A stretch of DNA of 20,000 bases from Chromera velia (GCA_018398765.1 JAHBMJ010000393.1:27010-47009), one strand, 5' to 3'. Shown: positions 1-9,640, counted from the stretch's first letter. Program-made: numbers and translations. Notes: a model not told the origin generated them from the letters alone.

Positions 1-2
1 GG

Positions 3-41
<39 letters not shown>

Positions 42-90
42 AGGGAGGGAGGGGGAGAGAGAGAGAGCGAGAGAGAGAGAGAGAGAGAAA
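1..90. repeat. GA-rich microsatellite
   Basis: Almost pure (GA)n on the plus strand with short GGGA interruptions, cut by the window start. It lies just beyond the stop codon of the minus-strand repeat-protein gene, so it would sit in that gene's 3' flank or 3' UTR. No coding function is seen. Confidence 0.95.
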
Positions 91-103
91 TGCGCAGAAG
101 GCA

Positions 104-2508
104 TCATGCATGTCTCAACTCCACTCCCTCCTCCCCTTGTTTCTTCCTTCCCACACCGACTGACTGACTGACTGACTGACTCTTCACTGCAGAGGGAGGC
201 AGCAGTCCGCCCTCAAGTGAAGGGATCTTCTCCGACAATTTTCTTTGACTTGCCCTCTCCTTCTCACTCTGTCCCTTTTCCTTTCCCTCTGTCCCTTCTA
301 CCTCTACAGCAGACCCGAACCCCCGACGTCTTCTCCTCCCAGATGACGACGAAGCCGTCGAAGGCGAAGGAGAAGAAGAGGCGGGAGATGCCTCAGATGC
401 ATCAACTTCTCCTTCCGTCTCAGCAGAAGCAGAAGAAGAAGGAGAAACGGGTGGCTTGAAAAGGGATTTGCGTCTTCCGCCCTCCTGCGCCTTGGCCTCA
501 ACAAAACTCTCTATGCCCAATGCCTTGCCGACATCTGTAAAGCTCTCCTTGCCAACCTCCTTTCCAACATCAGAAAAGCTCTCTTTGCCAATACCCTGTC
601 CGACGTCAGAAAAGCTCTCTTTGCCAACCTCCTTTTCAAAATCAGAAAAGCTCTCCTTGCCAATTCCTTTCCCGACGTCAGAAAAGCTCTCTTTGCCAAT
701 TCCTTTCCCGACGTCAGAAAAGCTCTCTTTGCCAACCTCCTTTTCAAAATCAGAAAAGCTCTCTTTGCCAATTCCTTTCCCGACGTCAGAAAAGCTCTCT
801 TTGCCAATTCCTTTCCCGACATCAGAAAAGCTCTCTTTGCCAATACCCTTCCCGACATCAGAAAAGCTCTTTTTGCCAATACCCTTTCCGACGTCAGAAA
901 AGCTCTCTTTGCCTATCCCCTTTCCGACGTCAGAAAAGCTCTCTTTGCCAATTCCTTTCCCGACGTCAGAAAAGCTCTCTTTGCCAATTCCTTTCCCGAC
1001 GTCAGAAAAGCTCTCTTTGCCAATTCCTTTCCCGACGTCAGAAAAGCTCTCTTTGCCAATTCCTTTCCCGACGTCAGAAAAGCTCTCTTTGCCTATTCCT
1101 TTCCCGACATCAGAAAAGCTCTCTTTGCCAATACCCTTCCCGACATCAGAAAAGCTCTCTTTGCCAATACCCTTTCCGACATCAGAAAAGCTCTCTTTGC
1201 CAATCCCCTTTCCGACGTCAGAAAACCTCTCTTTGCCATGTCCTTTCCCGACATCAGAAAAGCTCTCTTTGCCAATACCCTTCCCGACATCAGAAAAGCT
1301 CTCTTTGCCAATACCCTTCCCGACATCAGAAAAGCTCTCTTTGCCAATACCCTTTCCGACATCAGAAAAGCTCTCTTTGCCAACCTCCTTTCCAAATTCA
1401 GAAAAGCTCTCTTTGCCAATTCCTTTCCCGACGTCAGAAAAGCTCTCTTTGCCCACCCCCTTACCAACGTCTGTGAAGCTCTTCTTACCCAATCCCTTGC
1501 CCACATCTGAAAAGTTCTCTTTGCCCAACTCAAGCTCCCCCTTTTCACTGCTGGTCTTTCCCTGTCCTTCTCCCTCTCCCTCCCCCAACTTCCGAAGCTT
1601 TCCCTTTTTCCCCTTTCTCTTCCCAATTCCAAAAACGGCTCCTTTCGGCTCAGGATCTTCGACAATGATCAAATCCCCAACCGTCTCCTCAATCCTTCCC
1701 TCTCTCTTCTCCGCAGACGGAGAAGGGGTAGGAGGGGTCTCGGGTGCCGTCTCCTTCGGCCGTCCCGACGAAGATTGAACCTCGGCTTCACGGAAGAAGT
1801 CGTCTATGGAAGAAGACATCTGATCCATGTCCAGTCCCCGTGACCTCAGAAGCTTCTCAATCGCCTCAGATTGCAACTTCTCCTCCTTCTCTTCATCTTC
1901 CATGTCTCTCTCACTCTTCTTCGCCTTCCCCCCCCCACCCGCTTCCTTCATTTTCTTCGCGAAAACCTCCATCTCCTCCATCGCTGCTCTCGACTTCGAA
2001 CTCTCCTCAATCATCTCCTCCAACTCCTCAAGGGGTTTGTCCAACAGCGAAGGGTCAAAAACGAATTGGCCATCGTGGTCAGCTGCCGTCTCCACATCCG
2101 GCAGGTCCAGTCCTATCGATTTGAGCATCTTCTTCTCCTCCATCGGCATCCCCTTCAACTCATCCTCCAGATGCTTACTCAGATCGGCGCTGTCCATCAT
2201 GGCTTCCAGATGCGCCCTTTCTGCGGAGAGGGAGGGAGAGGAGGGAGGGAATGGGAGACAGAGACGGGAGAGGTTAAGAGACGAGGGGTGTGGGTAGCTG
2301 CATGGCACTGACCTGCCGCGCCTTCTGAGTTCTCTTCAACCGTCCTGCCTGCGTCACTACGAAGAGCACTGGGGGGATAAAGACGCTGCCTCCTGAGAGG
2401 GCCCACGCCTTCGGCCTCCAGGGCCCTCCTCTGGAGTCTCAGCTGAGGAGAGGGGAGCACGAACCCCGACGCTCCAGAGAGCGCAAGGCACACACTCAGC
2501 TTCTGCAT
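104..2508 (-). CDS. Two-exon gene: possible plastid-targeted 12-residue-repeat protein
   Basis: Exon 1 is 2508-2313 and exon 2 is 2220-104, stopping at TGA. The joined frame is 771 codons (770 residues). The intron (2312-2221) has GT..AG ends, a pyrimidine-rich 3' end, and matching phase 1 on both sides. The start is the first in-frame ATG of exon 1. Residues 1-20 (MQKLSVCLALSGASGFVLPS) look like a signal peptide with small residues at -3/-1 and Phe at +1. An Arg-rich stretch follows, as in bipartite leaders of complex plastids. Residues about 67-295 are an acidic unique domain rich in Glu, Lys and Met. Residues about 296-642 are tandem copies of GKGIGKESFSDV. The tail is Ser-rich and basic and includes a (TGAC)n-encoded SQSVSQSV segment. 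I do not recognise the family. Plastid location is inferred; a secretory protein is the main alternative. Confidence 0.68.
494..1526 (-). repeat. 36-bp coding tandem repeat, about 29 units
   Basis: The unit is 36 bp and encodes the 12-mer GKGIGKESFSDV on the minus strand. Inner units are nearly identical. Edge units drift (GKALGIESFVEA at the C-terminal end, an eight-residue GKENFSDV at the N-terminal end). A recurring variant has EKEV in place of GKGI, preceded by a unit ending SDF. Most differences are synonymous. Since 36 is divisible by three and the unit lacks stops in several frames, the array also produces long open frames on the plus strand. There are no spacers, so it is not a CRISPR array. 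Confidence 0.95.
2221..2312 (-). other. Phase-1 spliceosomal intron, 92 bp
   Basis: On the minus strand the donor reads GTCAGTGCC, and the acceptor ends CCCTCTCCGCAG after a long C/T tract. One base of the split codon comes from exon 1 and two from exon 2, giving Glu. The intron separates the targeting leader from the mature protein, a common arrangement when a presequence is acquired by exon joining. Confidence 0.75.
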
Positions 2509-2999
2509 CGAGTCGCAACAGCAATGCTTCAACGTGCAGATAAAATCAGTCAAAATCAAACACAGTGCGACACGGAGAACCTCCTGATATAGAGCCTTTT
2601 CACCTGTTCTGCTGTGCCTCTCTGACTGTGGCTGTCAAGAGATTCGTCATGCTATTGCCGGGGCCCTAAGTAACTGCATGAGGGTGGGCCCATACGTCGT
2701 GCCGGGGTCATGCAGTGCATGCGATTGATCGGCTAAAACGCGGAAGTAATCTGATCTGCCGTATGTATATACGTACGGCAGAGCAGAGTTATATAGTCGA
2801 TCATTCGCTTTCTGAGTGCATCTTCTCAAAGCCCTTCCTCCATAAGTGCGATCGAAACTTTCATCTGTGGCTTCTCTTTCCGTTAAGTTTCTTTGTTTCG
2901 TTCCACAAGTAGACTGAACTTTGATTGACTGGCTGGAGCCTGCCCTCTGCACCATTTTCGGAAAGCCCACCTGATCTGATCTCCAAGAACGCCCTAAGG
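2509..2999. promoter_or_regulatory. Divergent intergenic region
   Basis: About 490 bp lies between the start codons of two divergently oriented genes, so it probably holds both promoters and 5' UTRs. Visible signals are a TTATATAG-type A/T element near 2790, GGGCCC/GCCGGGG motifs near 2660-2710, a TGCATG motif near 2716, and a long palindrome (listed separately). No ORF here has coding character. Confidence 0.5.
2756..2781. promoter_or_regulatory. 26-bp near-perfect palindrome
   Basis: The arms CTGCCGTA and TACGGCAG flank a self-complementary TATATAC-like centre. Only one symmetric pair out of thirteen fails to match. It sits roughly midway between the two divergent start codons. It could be a dimeric factor site or a cruciform-forming element; the sequence does not decide between these. 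Confidence 0.5.
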
Positions 3000-4625
3000 A
3001 TGTCGGATTGCCAGGGAACTCCACCCTCTTCGTCTCTTGTCGAGGCCCAAGCAGAGGGGGATGCGAAGTACAGAGACTTTCCTGATGACGTTCTCGTTGA
3101 GGTCTGTCATTCGTGTCGATGATTATGTAGTAGTCTGATCTGGTTGGCTGGGATTGTCCGGAATGTGTCGTCTTGCTTTACTAGGAAGTGAAGCTTGCAT
3201 GTCGGTAGACGGCAGGACCGAGGCCCGCCTGTTGTTCTTCAACTTCAAGTGCTGTCTCTGACACAGATCAGGGAAGTAGACGGTTCTTCTTCACTGAAGA
3301 GAGGGTGCTTTCTTCAACTCTGAGTGCCTTCCGGTGCAGTTCAGTATCCGCTTTTAATGTACCTTGCTTTTCTTCAATGCATCGATCGGAAGGAAGCATG
3401 GTCTCGTCTTCTCTTTGCAGTTGGCAAAACTTCTGGAGACTACGGAGGTTTTTGGCTCCTTCGCCCTTTTGAACAAACACTCTGCCGAGGCATCGCAGCA
3501 GAACTCTTTCTGGATCCACCTGCTGGAGAGGAGGGACATCTCGCAACTACAAATTTGTGTCAAGGCACCCGCAAACGGCCTCATGAAAGTACCGGCGATG
3601 CTTCTTTTGCATCAGAGAAAGTCCAAAACTGGCACCTTCCGACTGACCAGACCTTCACCCGCCTCATCTCTTTCCTTTCTGGAAGACTGTACATCCCCCT
3701 CTGCTTTGCCTTCCCCCCCCCCCTCCTCTCCGTCCCTCCCTTCCGCCTCCCCTTTCCTCCTGGACTGCCCGCCCTCTCCCACGTGCGCGTCTACCGCCGA
3801 GAGGGAGAGGGAGCGGGAGAGGGACAGCCCGAGAGGGTGGGAAGATGACGAGGACGCAATTGCCAACTCAGAGAGATCTCTGATCGTCACCTTCCTCAGA
3901 GGACGCCTTGTAGCGTTGCAGGTGGGTGGGGGGCAGCCAAAAGGAAGCAAGTCAAAGTAAAGCAAGAAATGAGGGAACGAGCAAGTGAGTGAGAGAGCAA
4001 AGCAGGGAGCGAGAGCTGGTGCAGAAAAGGTAGCAAGAAAGAGTTAGAAACGGGACGTGATTGAGCGTAAGAGGAGGAACGTGCCAGGGAAATTCTGGAA
4101 CCAGGGACGGATTTTATTTTCAGAGAAGGACCAAAGATGGAGAAAGGGGGAAGTGGGGAGTAAGAGAGCGAGAGAGAGAGAGAGCGGGCGAGAGGGGAAC
4201 AAAAGTGAATCGAAGAGGAAAGCAGGTAGGGAGAAGGGAGTGAGCAAGTAGCGAAGAAGTGAGAAAGGGAGCGCAGGCTCCGAGGCAGAAGCATGGAGCG
4301 AAGAATCTAGAGAGAGAGAGCAGAAGAGAGCCAGGAGGAGGAGGGGGGATCGAGATCTCTAAAGTGTCTGGGCATGTATGAGTACACTTTCTCGGCCTAT
4401 GCACAGAGATTGTGGCTCGTACGCAACTTCAATTTACATATCGATTCTGGGGAGCTAGAGAAGGAAGGAGCAAGGAGGGGCAGCGAAGTGGGAGTGGGTC
4501 CAGATCGAGAGAGAGAGAGTGGGTGGGTGAGAAAGAGGGGGCGGGGGGAGCGGAGCGCGGGACTCAGCTGATGAGTGAGAAAAGGCGAGGCCTTCTTTTG
4601 CAGAGTGAGACACACACACACATAC

Positions 4626-4676
<51 letters not shown>

Positions 4677-4685
4677 AACGCACAG

Positions 4686-4735
<50 letters not shown>

Positions 4736-5327
4736 GCAGAGCGAGAGGGCCAGTCTGTCGAAATGCATACACTGCATGGGTTTTTCGACATGCAGGAGAA
4801 CTCTGTGTGACCTCGTTATTGAGTCAACATGCCTTCCATTTTTCCTCTCGGACCCCCTGTGTTTCTTTGTGTCTGTTTTTTTCTGTTTCTTTGTTTATTT
4901 ATTTTGTCTGTTTATTTATCTGTTTGTTTTTTTGTGTGTTTGTGTGCAGTCTCATCTCTTCCAGACACGCCGAGTCGAGCAGATGACCTTGCAGCAGCTC
5001 AGCGTGCTGAGGTTCCAGCAGAGGGGGGGAGGGGGTGCCGAGTGGATGGATGGGGGGTTTGGGGGTCCCTCGATGAATCGTCACATGAGTGCTCGGCTGT
5101 CGAAAGAAAGGGAGGAGCTGGAAGAGAAGCAGAGGGAGCAGGGCAAGACTCTGGAGAAACTCGAGAAGCTGATTCTGAAAATCGGGCGATCATTGGAGAA
5201 GGTCGAGAAGAGAGCCGTCAGGGAGTTCACCGAGAAGGACTCCATGCAGAAGCAGGAGGAGAAAGATGCGTTCGGTCGGATGCGTTTGGGGTCTTTCTTT
5301 CTCGAGGGGGAGGAGGAAGTGCTGTGA
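3000..5327 (+). CDS. Three-exon gene: F-box-like protein with coiled-coil C-terminus
   Basis: Exons are 3000-3101, 3421-3921 and 4950-5327 (TGA). All junctions are phase 0 with GT..AG borders, giving 326 residues. The start is the first ATG in the frame. Joining exons 1 and 2 puts FPDDVLVE (27-34) in front of LAKLLETTEVFGSF, followed by ALLNKHSAEAS and NSFW (Trp65). This is the shape of an F-box: an L/F-P-D-D-V-L opening, an amphipathic helix, then a K-x(n)-W segment. F-box proteins usually bridge SKP1 of an SCF ubiquitin ligase to a substrate. Residues about 105-180 are Pro/Ser-rich with an (ER)n stretch. Residues about 250-310 are Glu/Lys/Leu-rich coiled coil. No LRR, WD40 or Kelch substrate domain is seen. 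The F-box assignment rests on motif shape and needs a profile search. Confidence 0.62.
3102..3420 (+). other. Phase-0 intron 1 of the F-box-like gene, 319 bp
   Basis: The donor is GAG|GTCTGT and the acceptor TTCTCTTTGCAG|TTGG. It interrupts the F-box after its first conserved block, so no single open frame shows the domain. Confidence 0.65.
3922..4949 (+). other. Phase-0 intron 2 of the F-box-like gene, 1,028 bp, microsatellite-rich
   Basis: The donor is GCAG|GTGGGT and the acceptor TTTGTGTGTTTGTGTGCAG. The first 400 bases are strongly purine-rich on the plus strand. (CA)n and (GA)n runs follow, then a T-rich tract before the acceptor. The GA and CA runs create many spurious open frames of RERERE or THTHTH type. 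Confidence 0.65.
4610..4750 (+). repeat. Compound (CA)n-(GA)n microsatellite
   Basis: A (CA)n run to about 4683 passes directly into a (GA)n run to about 4750, inside the second intron of the F-box-like gene. Both are likely to be length-polymorphic. Confidence 0.95.
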
Positions 5328-7439
5328 AGATAAAACTTTTCTGTTGTTTCTTTCGTTCTTGTAAGAAGTGATTGCAGGTGAGGGTCTTGCAGCACAAAAT
5401 TAAAGGAATGCAGAAATCATGGGCAGTCGTGGCTTCTTTCTCGTCGTGGTGTCTGCATCTTTCTTTGTCCAGTTTTAAAAACGTATGCATGTATTCGTGT
5501 AACGGGACGTCGAAATTGTCCGAGAGGAAAGTTTTGATTTTTTGCCATTTAGGGAGAGCAACCTGGCCTTCTCCTTTTCTTTCTTTTGTTTTCTTTTGTG
5601 ATTGATCATGGAGGGATTATGCAGATATGCATACCTCCTTTTTTCCTACCTGCTTCTCTAATCTTGTTTGTGAATGAACACTTCACACGTAGTCATGCAT
5701 GCAGACAGAGTGAGAAGCGGCAAACAGCAGCTCCACTCCACCCCGCATGGCATGCAAAGGAGACAAGCAAGAAAGGAAAAGAAAAAGGGAAGCATGCATG
5801 CATGCATGAATGCACAGGATACCATGCAAAAACATCTTTGTGCATGCCTCCCTTCTTCTGTTCAGATTGATCCGAAAGAATAATATTTTTGTGCTTTTCG
5901 ACATGAGAGAATTCAAAAAACTTTCCTGGATCCCCGACTGCCTAGATCACGCTGGATCAGGCAGAGAGGCATGCAGCTGTAGTTGTTAATTCAGAAATGG
6001 GGACACACGTAGTAGGTGTGTCTGGAGAAAGGAGAGAGCCCGCGTAGCGTGCTTTCAATCTGGTTTTGTTGTCCATGCAGTTCCTCGAGTCAGCGTGCTT
6101 TTTGTTGACCCATGTAGTGCCTCCATGAAGAGAAGAGAGGGAATTGAGTCGCAAGGAGTAAAGAACGAAGAAATCCATGGGAAAGGAGAAGTTAAATCAA
6201 AATTGCCATGTCAATTCAAGTCAGTCACTCCCAAATTCTCTGTGTTCTTGCATTCATTTGTTGTCGTTTTGCTTCGACGCCTATTTCCGATCCTTCCCAG
6301 CACGGCGGTCTGTCTGTGGTTTTGAAGTGACAGGCGGTCAGAGCTGGGCGAGGAAAGGGGGGTGTCAGAACCCTTTTTGGGCAGGTGCGAAAGCGCCGGT
6401 TAGTAATACTTTTGCATTTTTCTTTCCTTTGTCTGCATGTCTTTACTCTCTTGTTTCATCACGGTTTCGCTGAATTCTTTCTTGTCTGTCGTTCCGACGG
6501 TTCCCTTCTCTCTCGGGTTGCCTACGAATTCGCTGTCAGGGGAAGGGGAGGGGAGGGGAAGGGAGGAAAGAAAATTCTTCTGTCCGGCTGACCGGACGAG
6601 CAGAGGGAAGGGTGCAGAAATGGAGAGCAGAACATCAAAGTGTCAGGGAGAAAACGATCAGACGGTTTTTTCCGGTTTTCGCCTCTTTCCTTCGTGCTGC
6701 TCTCTCTTCGTCTTTTTCGTCTCCCTTTTCACCTTCCCATTCTTGTGCTGATTCAATAAGATCTTCTCAACCTCCAACGCCATATGTCGAAACTCAATTT
6801 TGCCTCCACATAAACAACGAACAACAGCAACAACCTTCAATTCCTGTATGTCGTATTGTGTGTCAATGCGCTGTATCCATGCAAACTTCAGTCGCGCAGC
6901 GTCTTACCTTTCTTTTGGCGACGGTTAGTTGCAGTCGAAGTCGGTCCGTCAAATAGTCATGCCGACAGATGGATTGTACAGAAATGCTCCTGCAGAGGCG
7001 CAAGCTCATACACAGTACGAACTGCATGGCGTTACACGTAAGAACTGTCCGCAATCAGGACAGACACATGACCGGAAACGAATTGAAAAGAAAGGAGGGA
7101 AGGAAAAATTCAAGGGAAGGCAACGAAAAAAGAATTCAAACGAAGAAGCAAGAGGAAGAAAGAGAGAGAACTTCCGCACTCATCCATTCGTGCATGGATG
7201 TGCCGCGCCGTGATGCGCGTGTAGTTGTAGACAAGGAGAGGAAATTCACAAGACACAGAGGGAAAACGGGTGAGGGAAGCAGGATTCCAAATTCCCAATT
7301 GGGCATTCCAATTGTCCCAATTACTCCCAAATGCGATAGGGTAATGCAGAGACGAGAATCCTAGTGAGAATCAATTTTAGGCCTAAGAGGCAAGAAGAGG
7401 CAAGCAAGCCGGGGTACCTGACGCAATGCGGGCCGGAGC
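5328..7439. other. Gene-poor intergenic DNA
   Basis: I see no convincing gene here. Open frames are short, unsupported by splice-compatible neighbours, and often begin at non-ATG codons. There is a cluster of TGCATGCA octamers at 5696-5806, a GGGGAAGG-type purine patch at 6540-6570, and T/C-rich stretches. An ORF at 6612-6956 has Ser/Gln-rich composition but no recognisable domain. Confidence 0.6.
5696..5806. promoter_or_regulatory. Cluster of TGCATGCA octamers
   Basis: The perfect 8-bp palindrome TGCATGCA occurs at 5696-5703, 5795-5802 and 5799-5806, with near matches at 5629, 5841 and 5970. The octamer matches the preferred site of one class of apicomplexan ApiAP2 DNA-binding domains. Any role here is inference. 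Confidence 0.4.
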
Positions 7440-7508
7440 TGAATTTAACCTACAATTAAACAATCATGTAAATATCAAGTTAGATACTATAGGCTAGATT
7501 ATAGCCTA

Positions 7509-7526
7509 GATATCTAGCTAGATATC
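7509..7526. repeat. Perfect 18-bp palindrome
   Basis: GATATCTAGCTAGATATC is identical to its own reverse complement. A small hairpin lies just upstream (AGGCTA, five-base loop, TAGCCT). Both are in the AT-rich block, possibly as terminal or internal structure of a degraded element. Confidence 0.8.
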
Positions 7527-7679
7527 AAGTTTATAGATAAAGTTACATGACTCTGGAATTTAAGTGGATTTAAATGTTGTTGTTGTCTAAGTTTTTAAAT
7601 ATCTACTATCTAATTACTAGTATTAACTAATAAAGTCATTAATTAAATTCAATACATAAAGTATCTAGTAAAGTATTAA

Positions 7680-7721
7680 ATTGAATTGAGGCGGTTAAAG
7701 CCGGTGAGCCACCACTTAGGC
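7680..7721 (+). repeat. Dispersed repeat, copy A
   Basis: The first 29 bases match the reverse complement of 15587-15615 at 27 positions, and both mismatches are G/A transitions. Similarity weakens beyond this, but a shared TAGGC stays in register. Each copy has AT-rich DNA on the same side, so the two appear to be copies of one repeat family in opposite orientation. Confidence 0.7.
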
Positions 7722-8673
7722 TCTGGCTAACCACGGGGCATGACATGCAAGTTCCGTTCACATTTATTCACCTAGAGTGGGAAAGGCATTTGAAGTCATT
7801 TGCAAATTCACTGTTTTTTACTTGGTGAAGAAGTAGTGAGTGTTTCAATTTTCAGAATAAAAAGGTTTTTTACAGAGTGCTATAGGATACTAGCATGCTA
7901 GAGTAGTATGTGCCTTAATGTGCTTTCAATGCCACTTATGAACCCTATGTTAAATTTAGTATTAAATGAGTGTGAAGAAGTTTTTATTACTTTTTAAGAT
8001 GTTTTACTGTAAAAAGATATATAAATAAACATATTGGCATTGCATCTTTAACTCATGATTTCAAGATGTTGGCTAAGCCTGAGATGTTGCCTTTTTGACA
8101 ACCTGCTGCAGCTTGCAGCTGCCAGTGCACTTTGTTTGTTCTTTTACGTTTTCACTTTAAGTTAACTTAATTGTTCTGCGGCCTCCGGCCTCCGAGAATA
8201 GAGATGCGGCGAGAAGGGAGGGAGCGATTCAACCGAGAGCTCAAAGAAAGGAGATCTGAGATAGGTGGCAGAGATGTGTGCAGAGGGGAGAGAGGCATGT
8301 GAAATTGTGGGAAACCGCTGGTTGAGGGCATTACGGGGGGGGGCGGGATGGGATACTGAAGGTCAGAGTGGGAGATGCGTGGAGCGTAGGTGTAGCGGGA
8401 GGGTCGAAGGCCGAATAACGGGCAAGTTTTGGCGTCTGTGGGCACAAAAATCATATGCATGTGTTGAAAAACGGCTGTAAGGCAGTGTAAGTACTCGGCA
8501 GAACAGCATGAAACAACCCAAAGATCCAAAGAAAAAAGATTTATCAACTTGAAGATTGGGCAGGCTGCCACATCTGGGGTGAGAGCGCTGCGTTTAATTG
8601 TCCCTAGAGGGACCCCTCGCGGGAAGTGAAGGTCGCCAAAACCCCCCTCTCTGAATTCCTTTGGTAGGGAGGT

Positions 8674-8889
8674 CTACAGATCATTGGATGCTTTCTGCAC
8701 CTCAGGAGTGGGCGACTGGGGGGCTAACACCGTCTCCCAGCTTCCACAACTACTCTCCCTCTCTTCTGGGGTGGCATCTACCCGGCGCTTCTTTGAAGGC
8801 GACGGAAGGTTGAAGGCCTTGCAGACCCTTGGAACACACCAGTGATGCTCAGTTGTAAAGTCAAACCTGTCCTTCTTGTTCATGGCCAT
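8674..8889 (-). CDS. Possible small hypothetical protein, 71 residues
   Basis: It opens with ATG (MAMNKKDRFDFTTEHHWC), has a basic KKRRVD cluster that could act as a nuclear localisation signal, and ends in a Ser/Pro/Glu-rich tail. An in-frame TAA lies about 50 bases upstream, so it is either a short gene, a terminal exon or the remnant of a larger one. I do not recognise it. Residue composition looks more protein-like than other ORFs nearby, but there is no other support. Confidence 0.3.
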   Translation of the reverse strand: MAMNKKDRFDFTTEHHWCVPRVCKAFNLPSPSKKRRVDATPEERESSCGSWETVLAPQSPTPEVQKASNDL

Positions 8890-9334
8890 CGTTTCCTGAT
8901 ATTTCCTGTACTGATTTCTTTTTTTTTATTCCTCTCGCTCCCAACCTTTTATGCTAGCCAATCCGTTTGTTTCATTCCTCCTCCATCTCTACCGTGCGAC
9001 TCACTTATGCTGCGAGAGACCTTTGCTGGTCCCCAGTCTGATCAGTCAAACTGTATCACACTTCCTTTTTTTGTCCGTTTCCATCGTTCCTCAAGGAATT
9101 TGTTGAAGTCTGTATGAATGAAAAAGAGTTGACAAAAGCAAACGAAGGAACTATATAAAGGTAAGCCGATATACCAATCAAGCTGCACTTCCAAAATTTT
9201 TTGTTCTTTGAGCATGCTTCAAGACATCAATCGATCTCTGTAGTGTGTGCACAGCCTAGCAGCGCAGGTCTAACTGCATGGATATTGAGTCTTGGTGTGA
9301 ACCAAATAGGGGATAGGCATGCAAGGGCTGTTTT
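8890..9334. other. Intergenic DNA flanking the retroelement
   Basis: No gene is seen. There is a TATA-like CTATATAAAGG at about 9150 on the plus strand, but no open frame follows it before the LTR. The five bases AACCC at the end of this region are one half of the retroelement's target-site duplication. Confidence 0.5.
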
Positions 9335-9339
9335 AACCC
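9335..9339. repeat. Target-site duplication, left (AACCC)
   Basis: AACCC directly abuts the TG of the left LTR. The same five bases follow the CA of the right LTR at 15470-15474. A 5-bp duplication is the usual product of copia-type integrase. Confidence 0.93.
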
Positions 9340-9640
9340 TGAAGAGAACTAGAATGGTCTAGTTAAGGATATCAGTCTAGTCACTTACACGGTTCTCTAT
9401 ACAAGAATAATAATGCAAGATGTTTGTCCGGCTTCTGCTCTCATCGATCGAGAGTTGTTCCATCGAACCACCCTGAGTATTTCACTAAGCAATTTCACAG
9501 CATGGATTGACGCATGCATTTTCTCCGTCTCCGTAATGTTTTAAGCCGCGCCGCACCGATAGGCAACGCAGCAGCACGGGACCAGCCAAGTCGGGCCGAC
9601 CAATGCACGCCCGCCTCCTCTCTATAAGTGGCTGATTACA
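9340..9640 (-). repeat. 3' LTR
   Basis: It is 301 bp and, on the plus strand, begins TGAAGAGAACTAG and ends GGCTGATTACA. It aligns to the other LTR without gaps and differs at 12 positions, all transitions. TATAAG lies 14 bases from the plus-strand end. Confidence 0.96.

Larger units (their letters stand above)
7440..8160. other. AT-rich non-coding block
   Basis: Composition shifts sharply to AT-rich, with many short A/T words such as TCTAGTA, TATAGATA and ATTAAT, and no open frame of note. It contains a perfect 18-bp palindrome (7509-7526) and a dispersed repeat (7680-7721) whose inverted relative lies at 15574-15615. It is probably a decayed transposon or non-autonomous repeat. Confidence 0.6.

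Noticed and set aside
494-1526. CRISPR-like array of 36-bp repeats
   Set aside because: Units are directly adjacent with no spacers and keep a reading frame, so this is a coding tandem repeat in a eukaryotic gene.
456-1778. Plus-strand 440-codon open frame (LSLPIPFPTSEK repeats)
   Set aside because: It mirrors the 36-bp repeat array. The minus-strand reading has a phase-matched leader exon and a unique domain; the plus-strand reading has neither.
3612-4294. Minus-strand frames antisense to exon 2 and intron 2 of the F-box-like gene
   Set aside because: They are low-complexity Ser/Leu-rich translations of purine-rich DNA; the plus strand has a consistent three-exon structure.
4397-4810. Overlapping open frames rich in THTHTH, EREREK, SLSLSL or VCVCVC
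   Set aside because: They are produced by CA and GA microsatellites inside an intron.
8167-8571. Minus-strand 134-codon frame
   Set aside because: It begins at a non-ATG codon and has no domain or splice partner; there is no evidence beyond openness.
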